A stretch of DNA of 64,000 nucleotides from Malachius bipustulatus (GCA_910589415.1 OU342630.1:42812012-42876011), one strand, 5' to 3'. Positions 33,226-45,950 are shown, numbered from the stretch's first letter. A program made the numbers and translations. The notes: generated by a model not told the origin, from the sequence alone.

Positions 33226-34869
33226 TCAAAACAACATTGCTGACATTTGTGTTTCTTTTGAATGCTTAAATTTATGATGTCGAGCCATATGATCTTTCCT
33301 CCTTGTTTCGTAAGAACATTCCTGACATTTGTACACATCTGCGTCTTTTGAATGTTTTATTTTATGATGTTTGGTCAAAGCCTTTTTGATTTTTGTTACG
33401 AAAGAACATTCCTCGCATTTGTACACTTCTGCATCTTTTGAATGTTCAATATTATAATGTTGGGTCACATAACTTTTATATTTTGTTTCAAAACAACATT
33501 GCTGACATTTGTACATTTGTGTTTCTTTTGAATGTTTAAATTTATGATGTTGAGCCAAATTATTTTTCCTCCTTGTTTCGTAAGAACATTCCTGACACTT
33601 GTAAACTTCAGCATATTTTGAATGTTTATATTTAAAATGTTTGACGAAAGCCTGTTTGTGATTTGTTTTATGGGAACATTTGTCACATTTGTAGATTTCA
33701 GGATCTTTTGAATGTTTATATTTATAATGTGCAGTCAAAGCACTTTTATATTTTGTCTGATATGAACATTCCTGACACTTGTACACTTTTGCTGGTTCTG
33801 TTGAATGTTTTTGTTTAAAATGTTCAGTGAAATTACTTTTCCGTTTTGTTTGATATGAACATTCCTGACACTTGTACACTTCTATTGTTTCCGTTGAATG
33901 TTTAAACTTGAAATGTTTCTGCAGATAATTTTTATATTTCGTCTCGTAAGAACATTCCTGGCATTTATATATTTCAGGATCTTTAGAATGTTCACATTTA
34001 TAATGTTGGATCAATGACCATTTATATTTTGTTTCAAATGAACATTCCCGACATTTGAACACTTCTGCTGAATGTTTTTGTTTATGTCGAGTCAAATGAC
34101 TTTTTCGTTTTGTTTGATATGAACATTCCCGACACTTGTACACTTCTGCTTCTGTTGAATGTTTATGTTTATGATGTAGAGTGAAACCACTTTTCCATTT
34201 TGTTTGATATGAACATTCCCCACATTTGTACATTTCTGCTTCTGTTGAATGTTTTTGTTTACAATGTAGAGTGAAATAGTGTTTATATTTTGTTTCAAAT
34301 GAACACTCCTGACATTTGTACACATGTTTTGAATGTTTATGATTATAATGCTGAATGAAACTAGATCTAACGTTTGCTTTATAGGAACAATGGGCACAGT
34401 TATACTTTGCTTGTTCTTCCCTGGTCCTTTCAGAAGATCGTGATTCATTTTCTTGAACGGGCTCACAACGATCGAGTGCATCCTTTAACGCTCCAACATG
34501 ACTGCTACTTCCTTTAATCAGCTCCCAGCCCGGTTTATGTTCTTCGATGTCGATCTGTTCTTCTTTTAATGTCACATGTTCTGCTCCCTGTACTCGAGGA
34601 AGATCATCTGGTCCTGGTGATGAGTCTTCAGGTTCTATCTTTATTAGGGGGCAAGATGGAGCGATGTTCTCTAAATTGTTTACTTCAGAGGGGCGATTGT
34701 AGCTTGAATGTTCATCTTCGCATTTCAACTTTGGGGACGCGAGCAGGGAGTCGTAGTCAAACTTATGGTCTTCTACTGCTTCCGTTTTGATAATCATTTC
34801 CTGCTGAGGTTGTTGACCATGGCCACCACTCTGTTTATTGCTTACTTCATTATCAATAATTAAGCTCAT
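33226..34869 (-). CDS. C2H2 zinc-finger protein with 13 tandem fingers
   Basis: A single open exon of 547 codons starts at ATG 34869. Residues 1 to about 155 are acidic and carry several PsiKxE-type sumoylation motifs (IKTE, IKIE, LKEE). Residues 156 to about 540 hold 13 tandem fingers of the form Y/F-K-C-x2-C-x12-H-x4-H (one has a three-residue His spacing), with HS...VYKC linkers rather than TGEKP. Finger cores are nearly repeats of one another (CSYETK, CSYQTK), indicating recent internal duplication. Such proteins are normally nuclear DNA-binding regulators, but no target is implied here and I do not recognise an orthologue. No ZAD or other N-terminal domain is visible. The frame stops in a thirteenth unit cut short by an 8-base loss (see the adjacent entry), so the natural C-terminus is probably missing. 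Confidence 0.85.
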   Translation of the reverse strand: MSLIIDNEVSNKQSGGHGQQPQQEMIIKTEAVEDHKFDYDSLLASPKLKCEDEHSSYNRPSEVNNLENIAPSCPLIKIEPEDSSPGPDDLPRVQGAEHVTLKEEQIDIEEHKPGWELIKGSSSHVGALKDALDRCEPVQENESRSSERTREEQAKYNCAHCSYKANVRSSFIQHYNHKHSKHVYKCQECSFETKYKHYFTLHCKQKHSTEAEMYKCGECSYQTKWKSGFTLHHKHKHSTEAEVYKCRECSYQTKRKSHLTRHKQKHSAEVFKCRECSFETKYKWSLIQHYKCEHSKDPEIYKCQECSYETKYKNYLQKHFKFKHSTETIEVYKCQECSYQTKRKSNFTEHFKQKHSTEPAKVYKCQECSYQTKYKSALTAHYKYKHSKDPEIYKCDKCSHKTNHKQAFVKHFKYKHSKYAEVYKCQECSYETRRKNNLAQHHKFKHSKETQMYKCQQCCFETKYKSYVTQHYNIEHSKDAEVYKCEECSFVTKIKKALTKHHKIKHSKDADVYKCQECSYETRRKDHMARHHKFKHSKETQMSAMLF

Positions 34870-37404
34870 GATGGTAATTTTTTCCTTTCCTTATTGATGC
34901 ACTCTTACAACATTCTCAACTCAAGTCTCAAACGTTCACAGTTTCACTGTGGTTTCACACACACAAACGTTATTTTTATTTTATTTTTTATTATCTTATC
35001 TTATCACTATCACACCCATCACGCATTCACAGTTCACACATCCTTTCGGGGTACGTAAAGTCTATTTTTTATTTAGATGGACTTGTCACTCAAACAGCTG
35101 TTAAGTTGGTACCCTGTGCAATCTTTAAACAGTAATTTTCATATTGTCGGATGGTAGCCCGTTTTCTTGACCTTGGCAAAAAATTTACGTTGTGACTAAA
35201 GTAACGGCAACATTCCCCGATTCGTGTATAGGCTATGACGTCACCTGCAAAACATGTTTCCTTGTTGTAAGTTGCACTGTTATAAAACGCAAGTTAAAAA
35301 CTTCAAATTACTTTATTTTCTTCGAAAATAGTCCTTTTTTTAGAAGTTATTCGTTTTTTGAGGATAAATTTAATTGTTGCTTGGATTGACTATAATAATC
35401 TAATGACGTTTTGCGAAAACTAGATCTGGGTCCTCAGTCGGCACTCTAGTCACATCGAAACGCCAGAAACTTGAAAAGTTGAAGTTGTCAAATTGACAAA
35501 CCAAATGATCAAATTCAATATTATTAAAATGCTCAGGCAGGTAAATTTATTTCAAAAGAAAGAAAAGAATGAACCATCAAATGCTATAAACATTAGCGAT
35601 TGAAAGATGTTTCTCCAGATTAAGCAAAAATACAGTTTAATCAGATTCCTTGAAATATTCCTTGAGAAATTCTTAAAAAATGATTTAAATAATGTAAGTA
35701 CCTCTATTTGTCAAGAATAGATCTTCTATTTTCAACATTTTTACATAAAACTAAGAAGGAATCGGTCTAATCCTACATACCTATATACATAAGATTTATA
35801 AGAGTAAATAGCTAGGTGCTTACACTTACAAGTCTCTAAAATTTTCCAGTTTACCTCTAGAAATTGCGTTTATAATTTTTCTAATTTTAAATTTTGAAAT
35901 AAAATGACATTTCAACTAATCGACATAACCTAAATTAATTTAGTAACTATTCTAGTGACTATTTTAGTAACAACAATCACCACAACCAACCTAATCAGTC
36001 TTGTTGCCAATCGTTCCCCTAGAATTTTGACTTGGTGGAATCCATCTAAATAAAAAATAAGGTATACGTTCATAATAAACGCCGTGTGCAGTGCTCACTA
36101 CTGCACACTGCACAGTGCACACGGCGACGCCATAACATAACCCGTTCATAATAACATTGGGATTGGGTAAAGAATTACACCGTTCAGAATGAACGCCTTG
36201 TCTTGTGATCGCACGGTAGGGTAGACTATTTTTCAATTTTCATCCCAAGAAAATTATATGGATGAAAAACGCCCGTCATGCGCAGTAGCAAAAACGAGTG
36301 GTTCGTGATTTATTAAATATGAAATTATGAAATATCATTAGGTTAGTAAATTATAGGAAAATGGAGATGTAGAAAAAGAATCTGATTCAAGTCGATTTAA
36401 TAATAATTGTTTGTTCCACCGTCGGTTTTTGGTTTTAATTAGGTAGGTATATTTGTTACTTGGATAGTTGTTAAAATATAAAACCTAAAATGGAAAACAT
36501 ATAAAGCCTAAATACAGAGTCACATTCATCTTCACTATCTTCGAAGTCGTCATAAAAATCTGATATATTACCTCTATTATGATATCGAAGCTACAATTTG
36601 CTACCTTTTCAATATTCAGATCCATTTTAATTTCCTGACAGAAAGCTTATATCGGAGGGGACAAACACATCAAGAGCTAACATCGCACTTTTTTCTTGTG
36701 TGTAATATACCATTTTTTTCTGCGAGAAGAAATATCAGTGTTAGCTAGAGAATGTCGAAAAACGTAGTTAGATAACTGAAAATTATGTCGGAAAACTTAT
36801 TTATGTTAAACTTGGATTTTCAAACTGTCTTTTATCGTAATTGACGTTGCCAGGGCAACGAAACAATTTAATTACATAAACGTCATATTAATGTAATTAA
36901 AATTGAAGACAGTTTTGCAAAGATTCTTGTTAGTTTTCGATGAGTGAATTTAATAATATGGATAGTGATTATTATGAAAATTCCCTTAATAATTGCCATT
37001 TGGATAATAAGGTAACTTTTCTTTACGTATTTGATATAAATTTAATGATATCTGAGTGTTAATAGTAGCTATACCTAAGCCGCCATTTCGGGGAAAAAAG
37101 TACTCATTTTTTTCCCTGCTAATTCATTTTTTCCCCGATAAGATGCAGCTCATATAATGAAGCATTTTTCTACCTGTCAACGGGGAAAAAAGGTCAAACT
37201 TTTAGCCCGTCGCAGAAAAAAATAAATTATAAACATCAACATTCAAGGAAGAACGGGCAATTAATACAAAGAGTCGCGTGATTGAAAAAGTATTTATTAT
37301 TGATTTGTTAATGAAAAAAATTAGGTTATGTACAGTTGTCGAAAACTTCTCTAAGATCGTTCACTTTTAAAACAACACACCCAGGAAGTCCAGGAACGCT
37401 CGGT
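34870..37404. other. Intergenic region upstream of the zinc-finger gene
   Basis: No coding feature was supported. A short self-complementary stretch is visible at 36080-36125 (cacacggc / gccgtgtg with cagtgc words). The stretch near 37085-37195 repeats tttttccc/ggggaaaaaa words in both directions. Promoter elements were not identifiable. Confidence 0.3.
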
Positions 37405-37891
37405 AATAGACGCCGTCAGTGTGACGTCACAGGGCGGGGCTAAGTGGTTGTGGTTCCATACAAACAAACCCTTCACGTGGTCATTGTTGTCAGTTGTTGT
37501 GTTTTTTCCTGAAGTTTGAGGTGATGTTTTCTCCCCCGCCACCGCCAGTCACCAATCGCCATTGACATCGAAATGATTAGTGAAGCCATTACTGAAGTCA
37601 TTAGTGATGCCAATTTTGCCGCCAGCATGAAAAACAAAACCTAATATACAGATTGAATTGAAGGATGATTATCTCATTGGGAAAAGTATAATTGTTGTCC
37701 TAAGGGTATAAAATGCCATCACATTTGCAGCACTTCTGAAGTTCTACTAATGAGAGACCTCATTATTAGAGTTTGATGTTTGACGAGACAACTTCTATCA
37801 GAACTGGCAAACCTGCTGTAAACAACGTTTGTTTGTATGGAACCCTGGCCGTTGGCCCCGCCCACTGACGTCATCACTGTCGGCGTCTATT
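37405..37891. mobile_element. MITE-like inverted-repeat element carrying CRE-like TGACGTCA sites
   Basis: The left arm has aatagacgccg, tgacgtcac, gggcggggc and ggttccatacaaacaaac. The right arm has the same words inverted (gtttgtttgtatggaacc, ggccccgccc, tgacgtcat, cggcgtctatt). The arms are about 75 bases with moderate divergence. No transposase. The two short open frames within it are mirror images of the arms and not genes. Confidence 0.65.
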
Positions 37892-38753
37892 CCAATTTCA
37901 AAAACATGTACAATTTTTCAAGTAACAAAACATCAGAACAAAACCAAAATATACATAACATAACCCTATTTTCTATTATTTACATTTCTTACGTCTGCTT
38001 TACATTCTGTCGTCTTTTATTGTTTATTAAATTCGTACGCATTACTTACGCCTAACGTAGAGAATGAATTCTTTACACGTAAAGGTACATCACATCACTC
38101 ACTGTCTACTGTCTGTATGGTATTATTGGTAACCTAATATTTCTACTTTTCACTCTCAAGTCCTAGCTATGCGTTTGAAATAGTTTACATTACACAATAC
38201 ACAACAATAATGATGTTCCGATTTCCGGCGACTATAGTAATTTTTCTGTTGTAGTATATTTATTCTTAGTTCTGCTGAATGCAGCCATCATATCGTGTGT
38301 TGTGTTGAAGCTGAAAGCATCGAACTGAAAAGTTCGATAGTTGAAAGCTCTGTCAATTTTTAAATTAATAATTTGTATCTTTCACTGTCAAATTGTTGAC
38401 AGCTGTAAATATGTAATGATAATAATAATGTTAATTTTTTGTGATTCATTCATTCCTTTTCCATCCTCCAAGTTTGTATTTTTCTTACCTTTAATATTTG
38501 ATAAATAATAATTATCGATTCAAATTGACTGTAATTAGTTGTAAGGGTTTCTCGCTCTATTCTCAAGCTACAGATCCGATAGTTTGAGAATTTTTGTTAA
38601 ACATATGGATCACTAAATTTTGCAATGTGAGTAGGTAGTAATTTGTGCTGATCATAATACTGAAAATATTCCACTTTATGTATTTATTAATTGTGTTTAT
38701 AAAAGCAGATTGTTGAGCTTAATTATTTCGCAGAACAAGTAACAAAGTACGCA

Positions 38754-41026
38754 ATGGACAGTTATTATTACCAAAATGGGGCTGTACCGCCCAACTTTGA
38801 GAAACTGTCTCAAACTATCGGTACCAGTATACAGAAAATATCTCAGAATGGTAAGATTGGATTGAAAAATATGACTACTTGATACATACTTTTGACATTT
38901 TTAGTTTCATCGATGCAGCGAATGGTCAATCAGTTGGGTACTCATCAAGATTCACCAGAACTTCGCAAACAACTGTGAGTGCTTAAAGAAAGTCGGTTTT
39001 ATTACAGTTACAATAACTTACCTACTTACTTTGAAATTTAGGCATTCCATTCAGCACTACACTCAGCAATTAGTAAAAGATACCAATGGATACATTAAAG
39101 ATCTCAATCAACTTCCACCGTCTTTATCTCATTCAGAGCAACGCCAAAGGAAAATGCAGAAAGAAAGACTGCAAGATGAATTTACATCGGCCTTGACACA
39201 TTTTCAAAATGCACAGCGCAGTGCTGCCCACAAGGAAAAAGAACAAGTCAATAAAGCAAAGGAGCAAGCATATGCCGAAAATTTCGGCGGTGAGTAGTTT
39301 TATTGGTTATTATAATTCACTTAAACCCCTGGATAGTTTTAAAATGCATGTTGTTGATGTAACTTCGACAAGTACAAGATCTAACAATAATCGGAGTAAC
39401 TGAGCTCAGCATAGGCATAGGAGCAAATATCAGCTTGTTAAAGGGTATCTATTGATTGAAGTAAACTGTCCATACATTTATGGCCCATCATGAGTTGCTC
39501 ACGTAATCTAATTCCATTTAATTAAATTCCTTGCTGCTGTATAGTTTAATGTATCTGTACCTAGCTCTGTAGAATCACAATCCATACAACATATTCACTA
39601 TTAATACCCCCTGTATGATAAAACCAGAGACAATATGATTCCAGTGGAGCAGTCACTGTTTGTTACAACGTCATCAGTAGAAAAATTCATAATATTAGTA
39701 ATATGTATTTCCAATTCCAAAGTAATAATTCTTCACACAATTAATAATTCGTCACCTTAAAACAGAAGTAGCCCAAGTCCAAAAACTACATTTTTCAGGA
39801 AACGTTTTTTTTCTCTAGCTGCTTTAATTACACACATATTTTAATATAAATTTGTACAAGTATTTTAAATATGCACAGTTTCAATTACAGCATGAATTAA
39901 ATATGAAACGTATAAGTTAAAGAAAAAAGATGGACATAGAATATTTTTTTAGCTGATAAGTATTCCAAGTCCATTTTCTGGACTTAGGTTAGTTGTGTGT
40001 TTTGGACATAGTATACTTCTGAGAGTTCATTTTATTAGCTTAAGATCAAAACTCTCAATATTCCCTTAGTAATAAAAGCCGCAAAGCTTCTATTTGTTCC
40101 AAAAACAGTATATCCTTGAAGGATTATGTTGCAGTTAGAGCTAAATGGGCATTGATCGTAAAAAACAAATAGTTTTTCTAAATGAGGAAGCAGAATTAAC
40201 CCAAGACCACAATTTTTTGGACATAGGATGTTATTTGAAAGCAGAACTAGTATAAGTCCTAACACAACACTAACATAGGTTACCTTATGGTAATATGCAT
40301 AGTTCTGCACTGAAAATTATTTACTGGAGCATTGACATAGGTTCTTTCTCGCGAACTTAGGATAGTTCTGCATTAAAAATTTGGGCACCCTTGGACATAA
40401 GCTTATTTGTTATTTAGCTAATACGAGATAAATATAATTATTAGGACTTAGATTAGTTCTGCATTCGATCGGCGACACCTTACTCTATCGTTTTGTATAA
40501 AAAACTAATTTTTGGCAAAAATGGACTTAGGCTAGTTCTGTTTTAAGGTGACGAATTAATAAAATTAATTTTAAATACCCAGGTGGATTGAGTAAACAGC
40601 AACAATTGATTGAGTTGCAAGATAACAGTGGGGCTCGACAACAGTTACAGTTACAAGAAGAAGCTGACATTCAAGCTTTACAGGAACAAGAACAGTCGAT
40701 TAGACAATTGGAGGTACAGTACATCATATAAAATTATATAGTTTTTTTTTTTAAATAAATATTGTGTGTATTTTTAGAGTGATATTAACGATGTAAATCA
40801 AATATTCAAAGAATTGGGAGCTCTAGTCCATGAGCAAGGAGAAACTATTGACAGTATTGAAGCAAGTGTTGAGCATACAGAAAATTACGTCCAACAAGGC
40901 GCTCGTCAGCTTGCCGAAGCCGGAGTGTATAAGAATAAAGTCAGAAGGAAGAAATTGTTCTTTGCCATTATTGGGGCTGTAATTTTAGCCATTATTATAA
41001 TCATTATTATTTGGAAATGTAATTAG
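38754..41026 (+). CDS. Syx7: Syntaxin 7/12-family Qa-SNARE (endosomal; avalanche-like), complete
   Basis: Five exons (38754-38850, 38905-38974, 39042-39289, 40583-40713, 40778-41026) join in frame with GT-AG sites to give 264 amino acids. Syntaxin 7/12 proteins sit in early and late endosomal membranes and form SNARE bundles for fusion. The N-terminal three-helix (Habc) region contains NGAVPPNFEKLSQTIG, LRKQLHSIQHYTQQL and LSHSEQRQRKMQKERL. The SNARE motif runs from about residue 170 (EQEQSIRQLESDINDVN) to 235, with the zero-layer glutamine at Q202 (LVHEQGETIDSIE). A single C-terminal anchor follows (LFFAIIGAVILAIIIIIIIW, about 242-261). The first ATG in frame was taken as start. Intron 3 (39290-40582) holds an 808-bp MITE. 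The gene looks intact and ordinary. The subtype (7 against 12/13) is inferred. Confidence 0.9.
39741..40562. mobile_element. MITE with internal GGACTTAGG-type repeats in Syx7 intron 3
   Basis: The 808-bp element 39748-40555 is flanked by ttaataa on both sides (39741-39747, 40556-40562). It has TIRs beginning ttcgtcaccttaaaacagaa, continuing to 'gcccaagtcca' on the left and its near-complement 'tggacttaggc' on the right. Inside, the word (t)GGACNTAGGNTAGTTCTGC recurs at least six times, for example near 39976, 40005, 40218, 40353, 40442 and 40522. No transposase. It is presumably spliced out with the intron. Confidence 0.8.
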
Positions 41027-42650
41027 TAATATCTATAGCTATGTACTGGATCAATTAGTCATATTTTATTTTATTTTGAGCTAGCACTTATTGGAAAAGG
41101 ATTTTTATGATGTAGTCACAGTCTAAATTTTCTGTTTATAAAATAACAGCAAACAGCCATGTGATTTGACACACCAGTCAGCATTATTTAAAACCAGTCA
41201 GAATAAGATCTAATTTATGGTTTTGAGGGTCATTTATATGTTCTGTCTGGGAAATAATATAATCTAATTCTTTGTTCAATTTTATAAAGGTATCTTTTCA
41301 ACAGTTTGTCCTAGCTAGCAGCCAGCTTTTATGTTCAGATAGGCATTCATACTTATTGAATGAAATAATTATCTATAATTTTGTAATGATGGTCAATATA
41401 TGACCATCAAATTTAGCTGTATAGATCATTTTTGCTGTGATCCTCAAAATCTTGTTCAGGATGTTTACTTATATTTTTTATTTATGTATGATAATATAAT
41501 ATTTACGTAATGTTATACCAAAATAATAAAATCTTTGAATGATTCTATTATTGTTTATAGTTTACATTATTGATATACTAGATACTAATAAGTAATTATT
41601 GCTACTAATAGAGTTTTATGTAATAAGAACATATTGTGATAATATCAAGTCTATTTTAAAATCATATATCTTAACTTTAAACTGCAATGGTTAAAATAAC
41701 TAGTTTAATTTTAAATAAAAAATTATAATTTATTTGTTGAATGCCTCTCTCAAGTTTTAAAAGAAAATTATAACCTTTAATATCCTTCTAATTATTGGAA
41801 TTAACTCTCAAGATAATTAAAAGTAGATATCGGACAGCAAACCTGCATGTAGCATTGCTAGAATAGAATCTGTTTCTGTGTCGATCAAAAAAAACAATAT
41901 TGAATATTATGTATATTAAACTTTAAATGGATAGGTTTGAAAGATACATTAAAATGTATGGGAAAATCTGTTGAATAAGAGGATAATTAAAATATAGGAA
42001 AGATTTAGTGAATGTGATTTGTTTTGGATATTAGGCTTTTTTCTGGCCTTTATCTGTCTTGAGATTATTGGCATCTTTCTTTTTCTTTGTATGATGAAAC
42101 CCCTTTTTTTAATCCACTCAATATTATGTCCAGTGCTGTTTAATTATTGAAAAGATTGGTTGTACCCACCCAGGGAAAATCTATGCTAACCCTCCCTTAA
42201 AACAACCTTAAACATAATATACGTATGTACTGCACTCATCAAGAATCCTTCCTGTATACATACCATACAAGTAAGTCTATGAAAATGTATAATGCCGAAG
42301 AATTTGTGGATTTAGTGGATGAATTGCATCTAGGACGTGCAGAGATATTATAGCTAGCAACAGCATTTTTCCTATAACAAGACGACATTTGCATTCAAAT
42401 ATGTTTTTTCTAAAGTTGAAGGTTGATAAGAATGATGTTTCTCTATCACGAACTTCTGAATTCAGAATGCACATATGCCAGATTGTAAATGAAAGGCACA
42501 AGTGTCTAGATCTAGAGGGATCCGCTTGTTTGTAGCTAATACGAGCGCATCCGCCTAAACACCTTGTCCTTGTGTTATAATCTGGCATGTGGGTACATTC
42601 TGAATACAAAACTAGCATTAATGCAAGTCACATTAATTAACTAGGTACTG
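41027..42650. other. 3' flank of Syx7, AT-rich, no gene seen
   Basis: Candidate poly(A) signals are present (for example aataaaat at about 41525). An open frame at 42277-42618 on the minus strand shows no recognisable domain and is not called. Confidence 0.3.
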
Positions 42651-42689
42651 TACTACAGAAGAAATCAATATTCAAAGGTAACTATATCT

Positions 42690-42830
42690 AGAAAACGAGT
42701 TTTTGTGGGTTTATGCCCATGGAGACTTCTGATCGACTCATTGATTACTACCGATCCCAAAAGTTACAATAAATTTGACCAGGAGCCAATTTCCACAAGG
42801 ATATTCTGCAGAGTATTTTACTTTTTGACA
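42690..42830 (+). repeat. Dispersed repeat, copy 1 (partner at 63120-63240)
   Basis: The tract containing catggagacttctgat, ctactaccgatccc-like words and 'agttacaa.aaatttgac' is about 85% identical by eye over some 110 bases to 63128-63240. The second copy runs on into an A-rich tail, which suggests both derive from the 3' part of a retroelement. Confidence 0.6.
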
Positions 42831-43298
42831 AGTATTTAATTTATAAACTTCCAAAAGTTTTTACTTCACCTGAAAACAATATACAGGTGAACTGAAATGG
42901 CGGGCAAAATCTATTTTAGTTCGATTATCAAGTTTCGTTTCCATTGTTTGAAAAAAATAAAATAACACTATCGTAGTAGTTACGACCAATCATGTGTTTT
43001 GCCAACAGAAGTTGTTTAAATGTGCCTGCCATGTTGCTATAAATTTTTGAAAAAGGCAACCCCATTTGGTAATGTAGCAGAGGAAATAATTTTTGTTTCA
43101 AATTAACAGTCTTTCTGAACATCCTCCAAAACAAGCTGTATTATAGAGGTGTCCGCTATTTCGGAAACACTCTATATGTATATCTCAAATAAAAAATACA
43201 AAAAATTCTTCTAAAAATTGTCAAAAAATAAACATCCTAAAAAATAAATATTTTATTTCAGAGCAAAATTTCACTTAAATAACAGGTTACAAAGAATT

Positions 43299-44522
43299 TA
43301 TACACGGTGTCTCTAAAAGGTACTACCAACGTTCTACCACAGATTCCCGAGGAAAAAATATGCCGATTTAACCGAACTTATCCATGTCCAAAGTTGTACC
43401 CTTTTCAAGATACAGCCCTTAAAAGGGGGTCAACTAAATACTCATTTTCCAGAATAAGTCAAAAATGGTTTAAACGAGAAACTTCAAAATTTCACCACCT
43501 ACTACTATTGTTAAGACCAATAAACTGACGTAGTCTTACAAACATTGACGTACAGGGTGTTCCTGTTTTTGATGTCGCGTCTCACGTTTGACCCCAGAAC
43601 TTTTTTATCCGCACGCCACTGATTAATTTTGTATTTTTTATCTAAAGGTTGAAGTATTACGGAACTTTTTGCGCCCTTATAAAAATTTTGTATCTTGCAT
43701 GATTTCCCCGTCATTAATTTTCAATGATACACCCACAATGCTGAAAACGTATTTGAAAAATGTAATTTTTACTTAAAATTAATTAAATTTTATTTCACAA
43801 AGATGACTTTAAATATCAGGATAAGTCTTATCGGTTGTCTGATTCTGCTTATCATTGTACGCAATCTAATTTGAATATTTGTTTATTTGAATATTTGAAT
43901 GTAATAAAGATATCAATCGCATAAAACCAAAAGGTAAACAAATATTCAAATTAGATTGCGTACAATGATAAGCAGAATCAAACAACCGATAAGACTTATC
44001 CTGATATTTAAAGTCATCTTTGTGAAATAAAATTTAATTAATTTTAAGTAAAAATTACATTTTTCAAATACGTTTTCAGCATTGTGGGTGTATCATTGAA
44101 AATTAATGACGGGGAAACCATGCAAGATACAAAATTTTTATAAGGGCCCAAAAAGTTCAGTAATACTTCAACCTTTAGATAAAAAATACAAAATTAATCA
44201 GTGGCGTGCGGATAAAAAAGTTCTGGGGTCAAACGTGAGACGCGACATCAAAAATAGGAACACCCTGTACGTCAATGTTTGTAAGACTACGTCAGTTTAT
44301 TGGTCTTAACAATAGTAGTAGGTGGTGAAATTTTGAAGTTTCTCGTTTAAACCATTTTTGACTTATTCTGGAAAATGAGTATTTAGTTGACCCCCTTTTA
44401 AGGGCTGTATCTTGAAAAGGGTACAACTTTGGACATGGATAAGTTCGGTTAAATCGGCATATTTTTTCCTCGGGAATCTGTGGTAGAACGTTGGTGGTAC
44501 TTTTTAGAGACACCCTGTATAT
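43299..44522. mobile_element. 1.2-kb palindromic element
   Basis: The left end tatacacggtgtctctaaaa corresponds to ttttagagacaccctgtata at the right. The arms are nearly identical for about 570 bases, including mirrored small open frames (43511-43714 and 44106-44309, and 43307-43528 and 44292-44513). The centre is near 43900-43925. The element's right arm is related to the solo arm at 32120-32243. The target is TA. Confidence 0.9.
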
Positions 44523-44779
44523 ATTTTTTTAAGTCTGCAGTTATCTGTTAACAAATATTTGTCATTGCAATTAATAAAATAGTAACAGAATATAAATAGT
44601 CAAACCAAAATATGAAATATTTAATTAAAACAAAATTATTGAAATTTACCGTCATGGAACAAAATTACCAGTCTCATGCCAGATGAAGAAAAAACCTGAA
44701 GATATGGATGACTCTTTCCCACTTCTTGAGCTCATCGGCATACCATATCAATGAGATGATGAATCTATGAACCAAATAT

Positions 44780-45950
44780 ATTTTCATAACTACTATATCT
44801 TATTTAATAACTAGGAGGAGTAAACTGCAAAGTATCATTTACACCACTAAAAGTCACCAGATTAAATCACCAGATTTTTTTGGCGGCAAATTTGAATTGA
44901 AACAATAATTCTTAATAAGGAAGATAGGACTTGTTTTCGGTGTAGGAAGTCTACTTTTCAGGAGAGACTCTACAGCAGTATCACAAATCATTGTGATTTG
45001 CATAATATTTCAGTATTATAGTGCTGAATGATTTTCTGAATATAAATAGAATGAAATTGAATAATTTATAGATATTTCGAAGAATATTAAGGATAATAAT
45101 TATTAACATTCATATTAAATTGATTGAAAGTACTTTATTTTAGGCAATACTTATGTGACAAATTTAATGTAACATATAAATAATATATTTTATGTATGTA
45201 TTATATAACACATAACATCGTAGATGAAGTTTTTATTTTACATTTAATAATGTATATAATTTGTGGATAAGTCAATTTTTTCAAACGGTATTATAAACAG
45301 CATTTTTCAGTTTTTGTAGGACCAGATTCAAAGTGTGTTGTTGAAACTAACTTTATCACATACACAGCAGTCCCTGTTTGGTCTAAATCCGCACCTTGTT
45401 CGATTGGAATATGTTCTTCAATTATTGGTGAAGTACGCATATAGAGTAGTTTTTCCAAAATCTTGTAGGTAGGTGACACTCTTTTCTTCCCGTTTCTTTG
45501 GAGGAGACATCCTCTCACTTGTACTTGATGTAGGATTATCCATAATGGCACTTGAAACCGTTTGCAGGATGAAAATGGAAAGCCAAAAATAATTTCAAAA
45601 TTCTGAAAAGGATGTCTGTTGTCTAAAAAGAACTGAATGGGCTTCAAAAAGAACTTATTTGGTTTTGAAATAACTTTTAAAGGACTTATTTAGAACAACT
45701 TATAGGGTTTTGGAAATAACTGATTATAAAACTGATGTGTCACATTCGACACTGACATTGTAAACAATAATGACACAACAATAAAAAAACAAGCCTATAT
45801 GTAGTGTATGTAGTGTTGCATAGATTCAATTTCCTGTACAAGTTTTGCTGGGTGTAATTTTGCCTATGAATTGACCAATGAGAAGCATCTTTTTTTGGCG
45901 GTTTATTTAAATTTACTCCTCCTAGTTATTAAATGAAGTATAGTAACTAC
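44780..45950. mobile_element. Inverted-repeat element enclosing a LINE fragment
   Basis: The ends 'atttaataactaggaggagta' (about 44797-44822) and 'tactcctcctagttattaaat' (about 45915-45935) are perfect inverted copies of some 25 bases. Weaker pairing extends outward and inward (cagatttttttggcgg near 44872, atctttttttggcgg near 45888). The middle carries a piece of a LINE reverse transcriptase. Superfamily unknown. Confidence 0.65.
45300..45520 (-). pseudogene. Non-LTR reverse transcriptase fragment
   Basis: On the minus strand the frame reads SPTYKILEKLLYMRTSPIIE, then EHIPIEQGADLD and STTHFESG. This is the pattern 'K..E.....R..P.IE..I...QAGFR.....EQVL.LTTHIE.GF' seen between the RT fingers and palm of LINEs. 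No YxDD box is present, so only a short piece survives. Clade not determined. Confidence 0.55.

Noticed and set aside
37351..38055. Two short open frames starting near repeated GGTTCCATACAAAC words
   Set aside because: They are the two arms of an inverted-repeat element.
42277..42618. 113-codon minus-strand open frame
   Set aside because: No domain could be recognised and neither strand reads as a known transposon protein, so the evidence is insufficient.
43307..44513. Two pairs of nearly identical open frames on opposite strands
   Set aside because: They are mirror copies within one palindrome, with no domain resemblance.
44780..45950. piggyBac insertion because of ttaa near the ends
   Set aside because: The TTAA words lie in an inverted rather than a duplicated arrangement, and no piggyBac-type terminus follows.
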